NCBI GenBank assembly: GCA_031383555.1
Contig: JANMZR010000329.1
Location: 1 to 8,370, forward strand
DNA from: JANMZR01 sp031383555
GTDB lineage: Bacteria > Bacteroidota > Bacteroidia > Cytophagales > Spirosomataceae
DNA length: 8,370 bases
Direction: 5' to 3'
Positions within the stretch are counted from its first letter, which is position 1, and every line of letters begins with the position of its first letter. Shown one piece after another: positions 1 through 6,729 of this stretch. The notes beneath the pieces are model-generated. The model had not been told where the DNA came from. It saw only the letters and a program-made list of their open reading frames with translations, and did not search any database. Made by a program: the position numbers and the translations under genes.

Positions 1-60
1 CAAAGCAATTATAAACTGCTTTATTCTATTTGAAGCTGTTCCTTGCAGATTTAAAATATT

Positions 61-1458
61 TTACCATTCATAGTCGGGGCTGCCGGCCAAAAGTAAACGC
101 TTATACTTTTCTTCCTGAGCCAAACTAATTGGTTTTGCCAAAAACAAAGTTGCCACTTGATTCACCAATTTATCAGGATAATTGTAGTCCGCAAACTGTT
201 TTACCCAATTAACCATATAGAGGTCATCCTGATTCCACATGAAATTGGCCAATTGCTGTAAGGCAAAAGGGTAGGTGCGTGTATCAGCCCATTTTCTGTA
301 ACCCGGCCAGCCTGCCACATTCGGCGGATTCAAAAGTTCTTGCCCCATCGTTACCATCACCCATTCTTTCCAGTCGCCTTTTACATTGAAATGTTTCGTA
401 AAGCCAACCACCGTTTCAGCAGGCGTTTTTATTTGTATGCCAATATTTTTTATACTAAAGAAGTATTCCGATTTTAACAATTCAGCTAGCACAGGCTTTA
501 TTTCAAAATTATTAGCAATAAAAGTTTTGCTCATTTGGGCAATAATTTCGGGGTTTTTCTTTTTCTCGTTACTATATACAAAGTATTTAAAAAGCTTTTC
601 ACAAATAAAATTAGCAACAGCATCTGTTCTATTTTTGAAGATGACATCAACCAAAGCTGGAACCTCAACCGTCAATATTTCGTCAGGTGTGCGATAAACG
701 CCTCCTTTTAATTTGCCACCCAAATAAGTTTTGTCCGAATTGTCATGCTCATATGTTAGTACAAAAGGCTTATATACACCATATTGTGTATATTCATCTG
801 AGAAAAAATTAGCACGAATTCCTGTGAAAACTTTGGCCCCCTCTTTAACGTCGTCTTCAGTATAATGGCCAATACCAGTGGTATATAGCTCCAATAATTC
901 CCTTGAAAAATTTTCGTTTGGCGACTTGAAAGTACTGTCTTGCGTATTTAAATAAATTACCATTGCGCCATCATAGCATATTTTTTCAACTAAATTTCTG
1001 AAATTACCTTGGTGATTTTTCCTAAATAAATCATTTTGCCTATACATCAATTGTGCCGGCATCACCTGGTCAATGCTGAATTTTGTGGTGAAATGACCAT
1101 GCCAAAAAAGCGTCATTTTTTCCAGAATACTCACCTCATCCTTTGCCATTACCTCTATCCACCAGCGTTTTAACTCGTAATTTTGCTCGTAAATAGTTTT
1201 ATAAAGCTGGTCGTTGGCAGCTTGGCGTTCCTTTTCAGGTTTTTTCCAAGGATTTTCAAAACTATTATCAATCCAAAGAGGCGATTGGGGGCTTAAGTTT
1301 TTTAAGGCGTTGTTGAGTAGCAGATCTACGGCCTCATCGGCAGTTTTTCCAATGAAACTTTTTATAGTTGCCCACGAATTCACAAAAGTAGTTCGGCGCA
1401 ATAAATGAATGGCTTCCTTTTCACCTAATACACCACTCAATTGTTTTAAATCAGCCAT
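61..1458 (-). CDS. DUF1800 family protein
   Basis: This 465-residue protein belongs to the DUF1800 family, whose biochemical role is not established. Family motifs appear in the expected order: HLLRRTTF near residues 18-25 (family form about HLLRRATFG), FWHGHF at 118-123, NENFSRELLELYTTG at 181-195 followed by HYTEDDV at 198-204, and PNVAGWPG at 379-386. Length fits a full member. The ATG at 1458 leaves only a short leader before the HLLRR motif, as is usual, and is preceded by an A-rich stretch rather than a Shine-Dalgarno site. No signal peptide or membrane segment is evident. In Bacteroidota, DUF1800 genes are commonly followed by a DUF1501 gene; that partner would lie beyond position 1 and cannot be checked. 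The 60 bases after the stop hold nothing recognisable. The family call is firm; no enzymatic function is claimed. Confidence 0.93.
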   Translation of the reverse strand: MADLKQLSGVLGEKEAIHLLRRTTFVNSWATIKSFIGKTADEAVDLLLNNALKNLSPQSPLWIDNSFENPWKKPEKERQAANDQLYKTIYEQNYELKRWWIEVMAKDEVSILEKMTLFWHGHFTTKFSIDQVMPAQLMYRQNDLFRKNHQGNFRNLVEKICYDGAMVIYLNTQDSTFKSPNENFSRELLELYTTGIGHYTEDDVKEGAKVFTGIRANFFSDEYTQYGVYKPFVLTYEHDNSDKTYLGGKLKGGVYRTPDEILTVEVPALVDVIFKNRTDAVANFICEKLFKYFVYSNEKKKNPEIIAQMSKTFIANNFEIKPVLAELLKSEYFFSIKNIGIQIKTPAETVVGFTKHFNVKGDWKEWVMVTMGQELLNPPNVAGWPGYRKWADTRTYPFALQQLANFMWNQDDLYMVNWVKQFADYNYPDKLVNQVATLFLAKPISLAQEEKYKRLLLAGSPDYEW

Positions 1459-1719
1459 ATTTTTTAAAGAGTGTAATTTAACGATACAATTTAGGTAATA
1501 AAATACATTAAATAAAATTAAGGTATTCTCAATTGCGTATCATTTAACATTGAAAAATTATATTTATAACGGAAACTATATTAAGATTGTTTTTCAAATT
1601 AGTACCATTTATTTATTGTTCTTTTTCTTATAAATCGTCATTTTACAAAACACTTTTAGCTATCAAATTAATATTAATTTGTTCTGTTATAGCTCAATTT
1701 TATTATAAAAATTGTATTA
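1459..1719. other. AT-rich intergenic spacer
   Basis: No intact gene is visible between the DUF1800 start and the rhomboid relic. The stretch is very AT-rich. It must hold the minus-strand promoter of the DUF1800 gene, but I could not find a clear TTTG / TAnnTTTG pair of the Bacteroidota type. It contains the block at 1578-1618 that resembles the susC upstream region. Just after that, an open frame reads through YKTLLAIKLILICSVIAQ (about 1640-1697). This looks like a signal peptide ending in an A-Q cleavage site, but it has no good start codon at its head and runs out of frame into the rhomboid relic. It may be the leader of a deleted secreted protein, or chance in AT-rich DNA. Confidence 0.5.
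1578..1618 (+). repeat. Copy A of susC-upstream block
   Basis: ATATTAAGATTG (1578-1589) is identical to 3543-3554. After a gap of 5 bases (10 in the other copy), CAAAT-T-AGTACC-ATTTATTTAT (1595-1616) matches 3565-3586 at 21 aligned bases with two single-base indels. Order and orientation are the same. It probably represents a shared operator or a copied promoter segment; which of these is inference. Confidence 0.55.
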
Positions 1720-2391
1720 TTTCCTATTGGGGATGTAAATGTCGAGCATGGCCATCCAACTATTTTAACCTATATATTTATTGTAATTAATATAGCCGTT
1801 TTTTTATTTGAAGTTAGCCTTGATCAAGTGCCTCAAAACAATTTTGATACAACTTAAGGGTAGTATTCCAAGCGAAATTATGGTAGGGAAAGACTTGTTC
1901 ATGCTGCTCAAGATTATATTTTCACATGGTGGCTGGCCACCTTATCGGTTATATGTTATTTCTTTGCGTGTTTGCCGATAATATTGAAGCTACAGTTGGG
2001 CATTTCAAATTCTTTCTATTTTATATAGTTGGCGGAGTAATTGCCTCTTACGGTTATGCGGTTTTGTATCCCACAAGTAATATTCGTGTGTAGGTGTATC
2101 TGTCTCAATATCAGCTTGTTGAGCGCCTATTTGATTATGTATCCTAAAAGTCAAATTAAGGTTTTATTTCTGCTTTTCTTCAAAAGTTTTCATGTTTCAG
2201 CTATTTACTTTCCAGGTATTTGGACTTTGCAGCAATTCATTTCAGGCTTTGTTTCCTTAGCTTCTGCAACTACTCTTGAGGGCGGCGTGGCCTATTGGGC
2301 ACATATTGATGGCTTTTTGTATGGAGAAATGGCTGGGTTTTACTTAAAAAAGAAGTGCGAATGGTTTATAGATGATTATATCTTGGGTTAA
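1720..2391 (+). pseudogene. Rhomboid-family intramembrane serine protease, decayed
   Basis: Translated pieces follow the rhomboid family from end to end but in four frame blocks. Block 1 (1720-1857) reads FPIGDVN then PTILTYIFIVINIAVFLFE, the usual N-terminal start and first membrane helix, and ends at TAA 1855. Block 2 (about 1856-1936) reads IPSEIMVGKDLF then FSHGGW. Block 3 (1938-2093) reads HLIGYMLFLCVFADNIEATVGH and a further helix, ending at TAG 2091. Block 4 starts near 2093 with GVSVS, shifts frame again near 2114, and continues as SAYLIMYPKSQIKVL, LQQFISGFVSLASAT and WAHIDGF to TAA 2389-2391. The catalytic His of the WAHIGGF-type motif is kept (CAT 2302-2304) and the Ser of G-x-S is kept. 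However, the expected GASGA is GVSVS, and the Asn of the HLIGNM motif is Tyr. Four frameshifts plus these changes in flanking residues argue for real decay rather than read errors. No convincing start codon remains. Confidence 0.85.
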
Positions 2392-2486
2392 TTTTTTGAG
2401 GCATACAATGAGATGTGGTTTATGATTGCATTTTTTGTCATTTGACCTACTTGAAAAAAGTCTTAAAAAAAACTAAAAATCATAAA
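2392..2486. other. Convergent spacer, no clear terminator
   Basis: This short AT-rich gap lies between the 3' ends of the rhomboid relic and the AraC gene. It has A and T runs (for example near 2454-2476) but I see no strong GC-containing stem followed by a T run on either strand. The best candidate, ACTT/AAGT around 2458-2471, is too weak to call. Confidence 0.4.
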
Positions 2487-3368
2487 TTACTTTACTTTCT
2501 TCCTCAACTCTGATGCATTATAGTTCATTTTTTGTTTGAATATTCTTGAAAAATAAAACTCTGATTCAAAGCCCGATTGGTAGGCTATTTCGCTTAATGT
2601 AAAATTAGTTTCTCGTATCATTTCTACAGCTTTTCGGATTTTAAGCATTAATTGGTATTGATTTGGTGAGGTATCTAGCACTTCTTTAAATGACTTTCTA
2701 AACCAAATATAGCTTACATTGTAGCTTTTAGCCAATTTTTCAAAATCAATTTTTCTATTCCAATTTTCATGAATATAATTTAGTATTTCATGAATTAAAT
2801 CTTCCTTTTTTGTTCTTTTTTGATTTAAAAGCAAAACCGATGCATATACAATTCCTAAGATTTGAATCAACAAAAAAGCTGACAGTTTCTTCAATGTATC
2901 GGTGTTTTTTTCAACAACTTCAATCAGCTTTGAAAAAGCCAAAATAAATTCGTTGTTGAAACCAATCTTTATTATAGGATTTCTGGGACTAAAACATTCC
3001 TGTTCCAACAAATGTCGTGCATAATTACCAGTGAAACCAATCCAATATTCCTCCCAACTGGTATTTTCTTTTGGTCGATATCGGTGCCAAACTCCAGGGT
3101 ATATTAAAATAATAGTACCCGCTTCAATAAGTTGTGGCTTTTGGCCATTCGCTTCAAAATAACCCTCACCTTTAGAAATATAAATAATCTGATATTCAGC
3201 TAAACTCCTTCCCTTTTCCCAATCCAAATGATAATTTTCAGGGTGGCTCAAATCAGGATAAGGCATATTAATTGGGTGAATATTATAGCCAATACTTAAA
3301 ATATTCAAACCAAAAGTGCTGTCTTCGTCACTATTTATTCCATTAAAGTATTTTTTAAATAGCTTCAT
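2487..3368 (-). CDS. AraC-family transcriptional regulator with cupin sensor domain
   Basis: This cytoplasmic DNA-binding regulator has 293 residues from the ATG at 3368. The N-terminal half carries a cupin/AraC-binding domain (about residues 58-110, with GEGYFEANG and AGTIILIYPGVWHRYRP), which in relatives senses a small ligand, often a sugar. The C-terminal half carries the double helix-turn-helix of AraC/XylS proteins (about 208-290). The second helix-turn-helix signature, IAYQSGFESEFYFSRIFKQ, is very clear; the usual Pro after it (G-x-S-P-x-x-Y/F-R) is changed, reading MNYNASELR. The frame is open 19 codons further, to a TTG at 3425. I prefer the ATG because the protein then begins MKLFKKYFNG like its relatives and because a promoter-like pair overlaps the TTG region. 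The gene is divergent from susC, 257 bases away, so control of the SusCD operon is the natural inference. The ligand is unknown. Confidence 0.92.
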   Translation of the reverse strand: MKLFKKYFNGINSDEDSTFGLNILSIGYNIHPINMPYPDLSHPENYHLDWEKGRSLAEYQIIYISKGEGYFEANGQKPQLIEAGTIILIYPGVWHRYRPKENTSWEEYWIGFTGNYARHLLEQECFSPRNPIIKIGFNNEFILAFSKLIEVVEKNTDTLKKLSAFLLIQILGIVYASVLLLNQKRTKKEDLIHEILNYIHENWNRKIDFEKLAKSYNVSYIWFRKSFKEVLDTSPNQYQLMLKIRKAVEMIRETNFTLSEIAYQSGFESEFYFSRIFKQKMNYNASELRKKVK

Positions 3369-3414
3369 ATCATTTTGTGCAAAAGAAATATCATAAAGTT
3401 TATTTTTTTCCTCG

Positions 3415-3446
3415 CAAAAATACAATTATTTTACAAATCAATCAAA
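3415..3446 (-). promoter_or_regulatory. Putative Bacteroidota-type promoter of the AraC gene
   Basis: On the minus strand, TTTG (plus positions 3443-3446) is followed after 20 bases by TATTTTTG (3415-3422), matching the TTTG and TAnnTTTG boxes known for Bacteroides primary-sigma promoters at a suitable distance. Transcription would start near 3408, giving an untranslated leader of about 40 bases before the ATG at 3368. T-rich boxes arise easily in such AT-rich DNA, so this is a prediction only. Confidence 0.45.
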
Positions 3447-3625
3447 TATTCAGAAAAAAGCTTATTAATAATAAAAATAAGTACTTTCAAATTTGCACCT
3501 TTTGATACTAACTGTCTTCTACTGTGATATACTAATATTTGAATATTAAGATTGAATTATTTACCAAATAGTACCAATTTATTTATCAAATTTATTTTCA
3601 TTTTTACAAAAAAACTTCCTAGATT
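3447..3625 (+). promoter_or_regulatory. Divergent araC-susC control region with phased repeats
   Basis: This non-coding stretch should carry the susC promoter and the regulator's operators. Several repeated elements are visible. ACTGT occurs at 3511-3515 and 3521-3525, ten bases apart. ATACTAA occurs at 3505-3511 and 3529-3535, 24 bases apart. TACCAA occurs at 3562-3567 and 3572-3577, ten bases apart. AATATT-TG-AATATT forms a short inverted repeat at 3534-3547. Direct repeats on the same helix face are the usual form of AraC-family binding sites, but none is proven here. The nearest match to a TAnnTTTG box is AATATTTG (3534-3541), without a well-placed TTTG upstream, so the susC promoter may depend on an activator. 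No Shine-Dalgarno site precedes the ATG at 3626, which follows an A-rich leader. Confidence 0.5.
3543..3587 (+). repeat. Copy B of susC-upstream block
   Basis: This is the partner of the block at 1578-1618, sharing ATATTAAGATTG and, after a 10-base gap, CAAAT, AGTACC and ATTTATTTAT. It ends 38 bases before the susC start, so it sits where an operator or the core promoter would be expected. Confidence 0.55.
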
Positions 3626-6600
3626 ATGAAAAAAAAATTATTATTTCAAAGGTTCATCAAAGCCTTTTACACTGCATTTTTAATGGCTTATGTGTCATTT
3701 AGTGCCTTATCGCAGCAAATGATTTCGGGTAGAGTTGTCGATGAAAAGAACGACGCCCTTATTGGAGTGAGTATTTTGGTGAAAGGAACGCAAAAAGGCA
3801 CCTCAACTGACGTCAACGGAAATTACAAATTAGATGCTGACAGGAATTCAACTTTAGTTTTCAGCTACGTAGGGTATCTGAAGAAAGAGATTTTAGTTGG
3901 AAATCAAACAATTATCAATTTTTCTTTGGAAAGCGATTCCAAAGCTTTAAGCGAAATTGTTATTGTTGGCTACGGTACGCAACGCAAACAGGACATTACT
4001 TCGGCGGTGTCAGTAATAAATATGAAAGATATCGGTGAGCAGCCCGCTAATAACTTGAATCAAATATTGCAAGGCAGGGCTGCAGGAGTAACAGTAAAGC
4101 AAAAAGCTGGTACTCCTGGGGGTCAATTTGAAGTACGAGTGCGTGGCATTGGCTCATTGGGTGCTGGTAGTGATCCTCTTTACGTTATCGATGGCTTTGT
4201 AGTAGGCACATCAGTTGGAGCCAATTTCAACCCCAACGATATTGAAAATATTTCTATTTTGAAAGATGCTGCTTCGACTGCAATTTATGGCGCAAGAGGG
4301 TCAAACGGTGTGGTTTTAATTACTACAAAAGGCGCCACAGAAGGCAAAATGAATGTATCTTTTAATTTAGATTATGGTGTAAACTCAATACCTGATAGTA
4401 GGCGTGTGAAAATGCTGAATGGAGTTGAATTTGCTCAATTCAAGAAAGAAGTATTTGAAGATAATTTTCGTTATTTTAAGAAAACCGAACCAACTCTTAA
4501 TGATGTACCCGTGGGATATCGGTTTCCTGAGCAAACCAAATTTTCAACTGACTGGTTTGCAGCCATCATGAATGAAAATTCTACCTATAAAGATGCAAAC
4601 CTAACAGTTACTAATGGTAGAGGGCCTGTAAAGTCTATGCTTTCTTTAGGTTATTTCCAGGAAGAAGGGGCAATTATTAACACAAACTATGACCGCTTTT
4701 CGTTAAGAACCAATCTTTCAAGTGAAATCACAAAATATTTAAATGTTGGTTTGAATGTGAATGGTAGTTTAACACGCCAAAATGTAGCCAATACTGATGG
4801 CCGAAGTGCTTTAGTGGGTAGTGCCTTAATTATGGACCCCCGTGAGCCAATTTACAATGCCGACGGTACTATGAGGCCTTATATTGGAGGTGTTGACGGT
4901 GTTTTTAGTTGGCCAAATCCATTATTTGTGTTAAAAAATGTAATGAGAAAACGAAATATATCTGACGTACTAACTAATGTTTTTGTTGAATTAAAAATTA
5001 TTGAAGGTTTGAAATTTCGGTCATCGGTTAATGCCAAAATAAACTTTAATACATTTAAAGAATATGTGCCTTCAACAATTGGTGTTTCATTAGCTTCTGG
5101 CACAGCAGGGGCTCCCCCACGTATTGCAACAGCACGAGATATTAATGAGCAGTTGAGAAACTTATCGGCTGATCAATTATTAACATATACAAAGCGATTT
5201 GGTGAAAACCATAGTTTAGAAACCATGGCTGGATTTACTGCTCAAAAGGAATCTATTTATGGCATTGATGGTGCAGCTAATACATTTCCCGACGATTTAG
5301 TTCCTTATTTAGGTGCTGGATCAATTCGTAACTCCAATTCTTATGAAAACAGCTGGACACTTCTCGCTTATTTTGCTCGTGCCAACTACTCATTTAAAGA
5401 CAAATATTTGCTGGCAGCCTCTTTCCGTAGGGAAGGAAGCTCAAGGTTCGGGTCAAAAAATAAATACGGTGATTTCCCAGCTGCTTCAATAGGATGGAGA
5501 ATTTCTGAAGAGCCTTTCTTGAAAGATCTCAATTTGGTAAATGAAATGAAATTAAGAGCAAGTTATGGTGTTACGGGCAATAATGCCATTGGAAATTACC
5601 CAAGTTTATCTTTTGTAGGTGCCAATAATTATATTTTGGGGAATACGTTTGCTCCAGGTAAGGTAATCAATTCATTTGCCAATTCTTCGTTGAAGTGGGA
5701 AAAATCAAATCAGTTGGATATTGGTTTAGACCTTGCCCTTTTAAATAATAAGCTATCTTTCACTTTTGAGTATTATAAAAAAATAACCAATGATATGCTT
5801 TTGCCAGTATCAATTCCGGCTGTTTCAGGCTTTACGACCTCGTTGGATAATATTGGTAAAGTTGAAAACAAAGGCTTTGAACTAGGGGCTGAATATCGCA
5901 CAAAAGTAGGAGAAGTTAATATACGGTCTAATGCAAATTTTACCATAAATAGAAACAAAATATTGGCCATAAAGGGCGCAAATGACAAGCTGTTTTACGG
6001 TGGTTTTTATGGCGGCTATAACGTAATGAAAGTAGGTAGGCCTATTGGAATGATATATGGCTATAAAAAAGTAGGCATTTTCAATACACAGGCTGAAATT
6101 GATGCTTGGCCAAAGCAAGATGGTGTAATACCTGGAGGTATGAAATTTTTAGACACAAATGGCGATGGTGTAGTATCATATGATACACAAGATATGGTTG
6201 AAATTGGGAATCCAAACCCCGCCTTTAATTGGGCTTGGACAATTGCTGGGGATTTTAAAAAGTTTGACTTAAATGTGCTTTTCACAGGTGCGCATGACTT
6301 TGATCTTTATAGAAATATAGAAGCGTCTACCATGAATATGGATGGTGTATTTAATGTGTTGGACAAGGCGAAAGATCGTTGGCGTTCAGCAGAAAATCCA
6401 GGCTCAGATCCCCTTGCAAAAAACTCACAAGGTGGCACAAATTATTTCAAATGGAGTCGTGAAAGTAGTGAAAGATACGTGTATGATGGCAGTCATATCT
6501 GGTTAAAAGCCGTTACATTGGGTTATACCTTACCTCCAGCCAAATCAATATTAGGTAATGCTAGGATATTTATAACTTCAAATAACTTGGCAATTATGAC

Positions 6601-6718
6601 AAAATATCCAGGCAATAATCCAGATGCAGGGGTAAGAGGCGGCACTGAGCTGAATAGTGATGACGAGTCTTATCCTGTACCTCGCACTTTTGCATTGGGT
6701 CTTAAGTTAAATTTTTAA
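3626..6718 (+). CDS. SusC/RagA-family TonB-linked outer-membrane transporter
   Basis: This 1030-residue outer-membrane transporter is expected to import a ligand, typically an oligosaccharide, handed over by the SusD partner, with energy from TonB-ExbBD. A signal peptide covers about residues 1-30 (basic MKKKLLFQRF, hydrophobic core, cleavage near ALSQ-Q). A carboxypeptidase-regulatory-like domain follows at about 31-102 (ISGRVVDEKNDALIGVSI, then SYVGY). Next is the SusC linker SEIVIVGYGTQRKQDIT (109-125) and the plug domain, about 120-240, with RVRGIGS, PLYVIDGF and DAASTAIYGARGSNGVVLIT. The rest is the beta-barrel, ending ALGLKLNF with the C-terminal Phe usual for outer-membrane barrels. 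Length is normal for the family and no break is seen. The ATG at 3626 gives an intact signal peptide. It is transcribed with the SusD gene 11 bases downstream and probably controlled by the divergent AraC protein. Substrate is not predictable from this sequence. Confidence 0.97.
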   Translation: MKKKLLFQRFIKAFYTAFLMAYVSFSALSQQMISGRVVDEKNDALIGVSILVKGTQKGTSTDVNGNYKLDADRNSTLVFSYVGYLKKEILVGNQTIINFSLESDSKALSEIVIVGYGTQRKQDITSAVSVINMKDIGEQPANNLNQILQGRAAGVTVKQKAGTPGGQFEVRVRGIGSLGAGSDPLYVIDGFVVGTSVGANFNPNDIENISILKDAASTAIYGARGSNGVVLITTKGATEGKMNVSFNLDYGVNSIPDSRRVKMLNGVEFAQFKKEVFEDNFRYFKKTEPTLNDVPVGYRFPEQTKFSTDWFAAIMNENSTYKDANLTVTNGRGPVKSMLSLGYFQEEGAIINTNYDRFSLRTNLSSEITKYLNVGLNVNGSLTRQNVANTDGRSALVGSALIMDPREPIYNADGTMRPYIGGVDGVFSWPNPLFVLKNVMRKRNISDVLTNVFVELKIIEGLKFRSSVNAKINFNTFKEYVPSTIGVSLASGTAGAPPRIATARDINEQLRNLSADQLLTYTKRFGENHSLETMAGFTAQKESIYGIDGAANTFPDDLVPYLGAGSIRNSNSYENSWTLLAYFARANYSFKDKYLLAASFRREGSSRFGSKNKYGDFPAASIGWRISEEPFLKDLNLVNEMKLRASYGVTGNNAIGNYPSLSFVGANNYILGNTFAPGKVINSFANSSLKWEKSNQLDIGLDLALLNNKLSFTFEYYKKITNDMLLPVSIPAVSGFTTSLDNIGKVENKGFELGAEYRTKVGEVNIRSNANFTINRNKILAIKGANDKLFYGGFYGGYNVMKVGRPIGMIYGYKKVGIFNTQAEIDAWPKQDGVIPGGMKFLDTNGDGVVSYDTQDMVEIGNPNPAFNWAWTIAGDFKKFDLNVLFTGAHDFDLYRNIEASTMNMDGVFNVLDKAKDRWRSAENPGSDPLAKNSQGGTNYFKWSRESSERYVYDGSHIWLKAVTLGYTLPPAKSILGNARIFITSNNLAIMTKYPGNNPDAGVRGGTELNSDDESYPVPRTFALGLKLNF

Positions 6719-6729
6719 TCAAAAATATC

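Noticed and set aside
2..22. Inverted repeat AAAGCA / TGCTTT with a 9-base loop downstream of the DUF1800 gene
   Set aside because: The stem has only six pairs, is AT-heavy and has no proper T tract after it on the minus strand, so a terminator call is not supported.
386..1408. Plus-strand open frames at 386-697 and 1214-1408
   Set aside because: They lie wholly inside the DUF1800 gene on the opposite strand, which has strong family motifs; these are shadow frames.
1587..1790. Open frame of 67 codons on the plus strand upstream of the rhomboid relic
   Set aside because: Its second half runs out of frame through the rhomboid N-terminal coding sequence, and it has no family resemblance as a whole. 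Only the leader-like piece in the middle is worth a note.
2041..2391. Open frame of 116 codons that could be called a small membrane protein
   Set aside because: The first 25 or so residues are out-of-frame rhomboid sequence; the rest is the C-terminal part of the rhomboid relic. It is a fragment, not a separate gene.
3534..3541. AATATTTG as the -7 box of the susC promoter
   Set aside because: It misses the first T of TAnnTTTG and has no TTTG at the right distance upstream (the nearest, 3501-3504, is 29 bases away).
4879..6285. Minus-strand open frames at 4879-5103, 5773-5988, 5882-6118 and 6061-6285
   Set aside because: They are antisense to the SusC beta-barrel, short, partly overlapping one another and without recognisable motifs.
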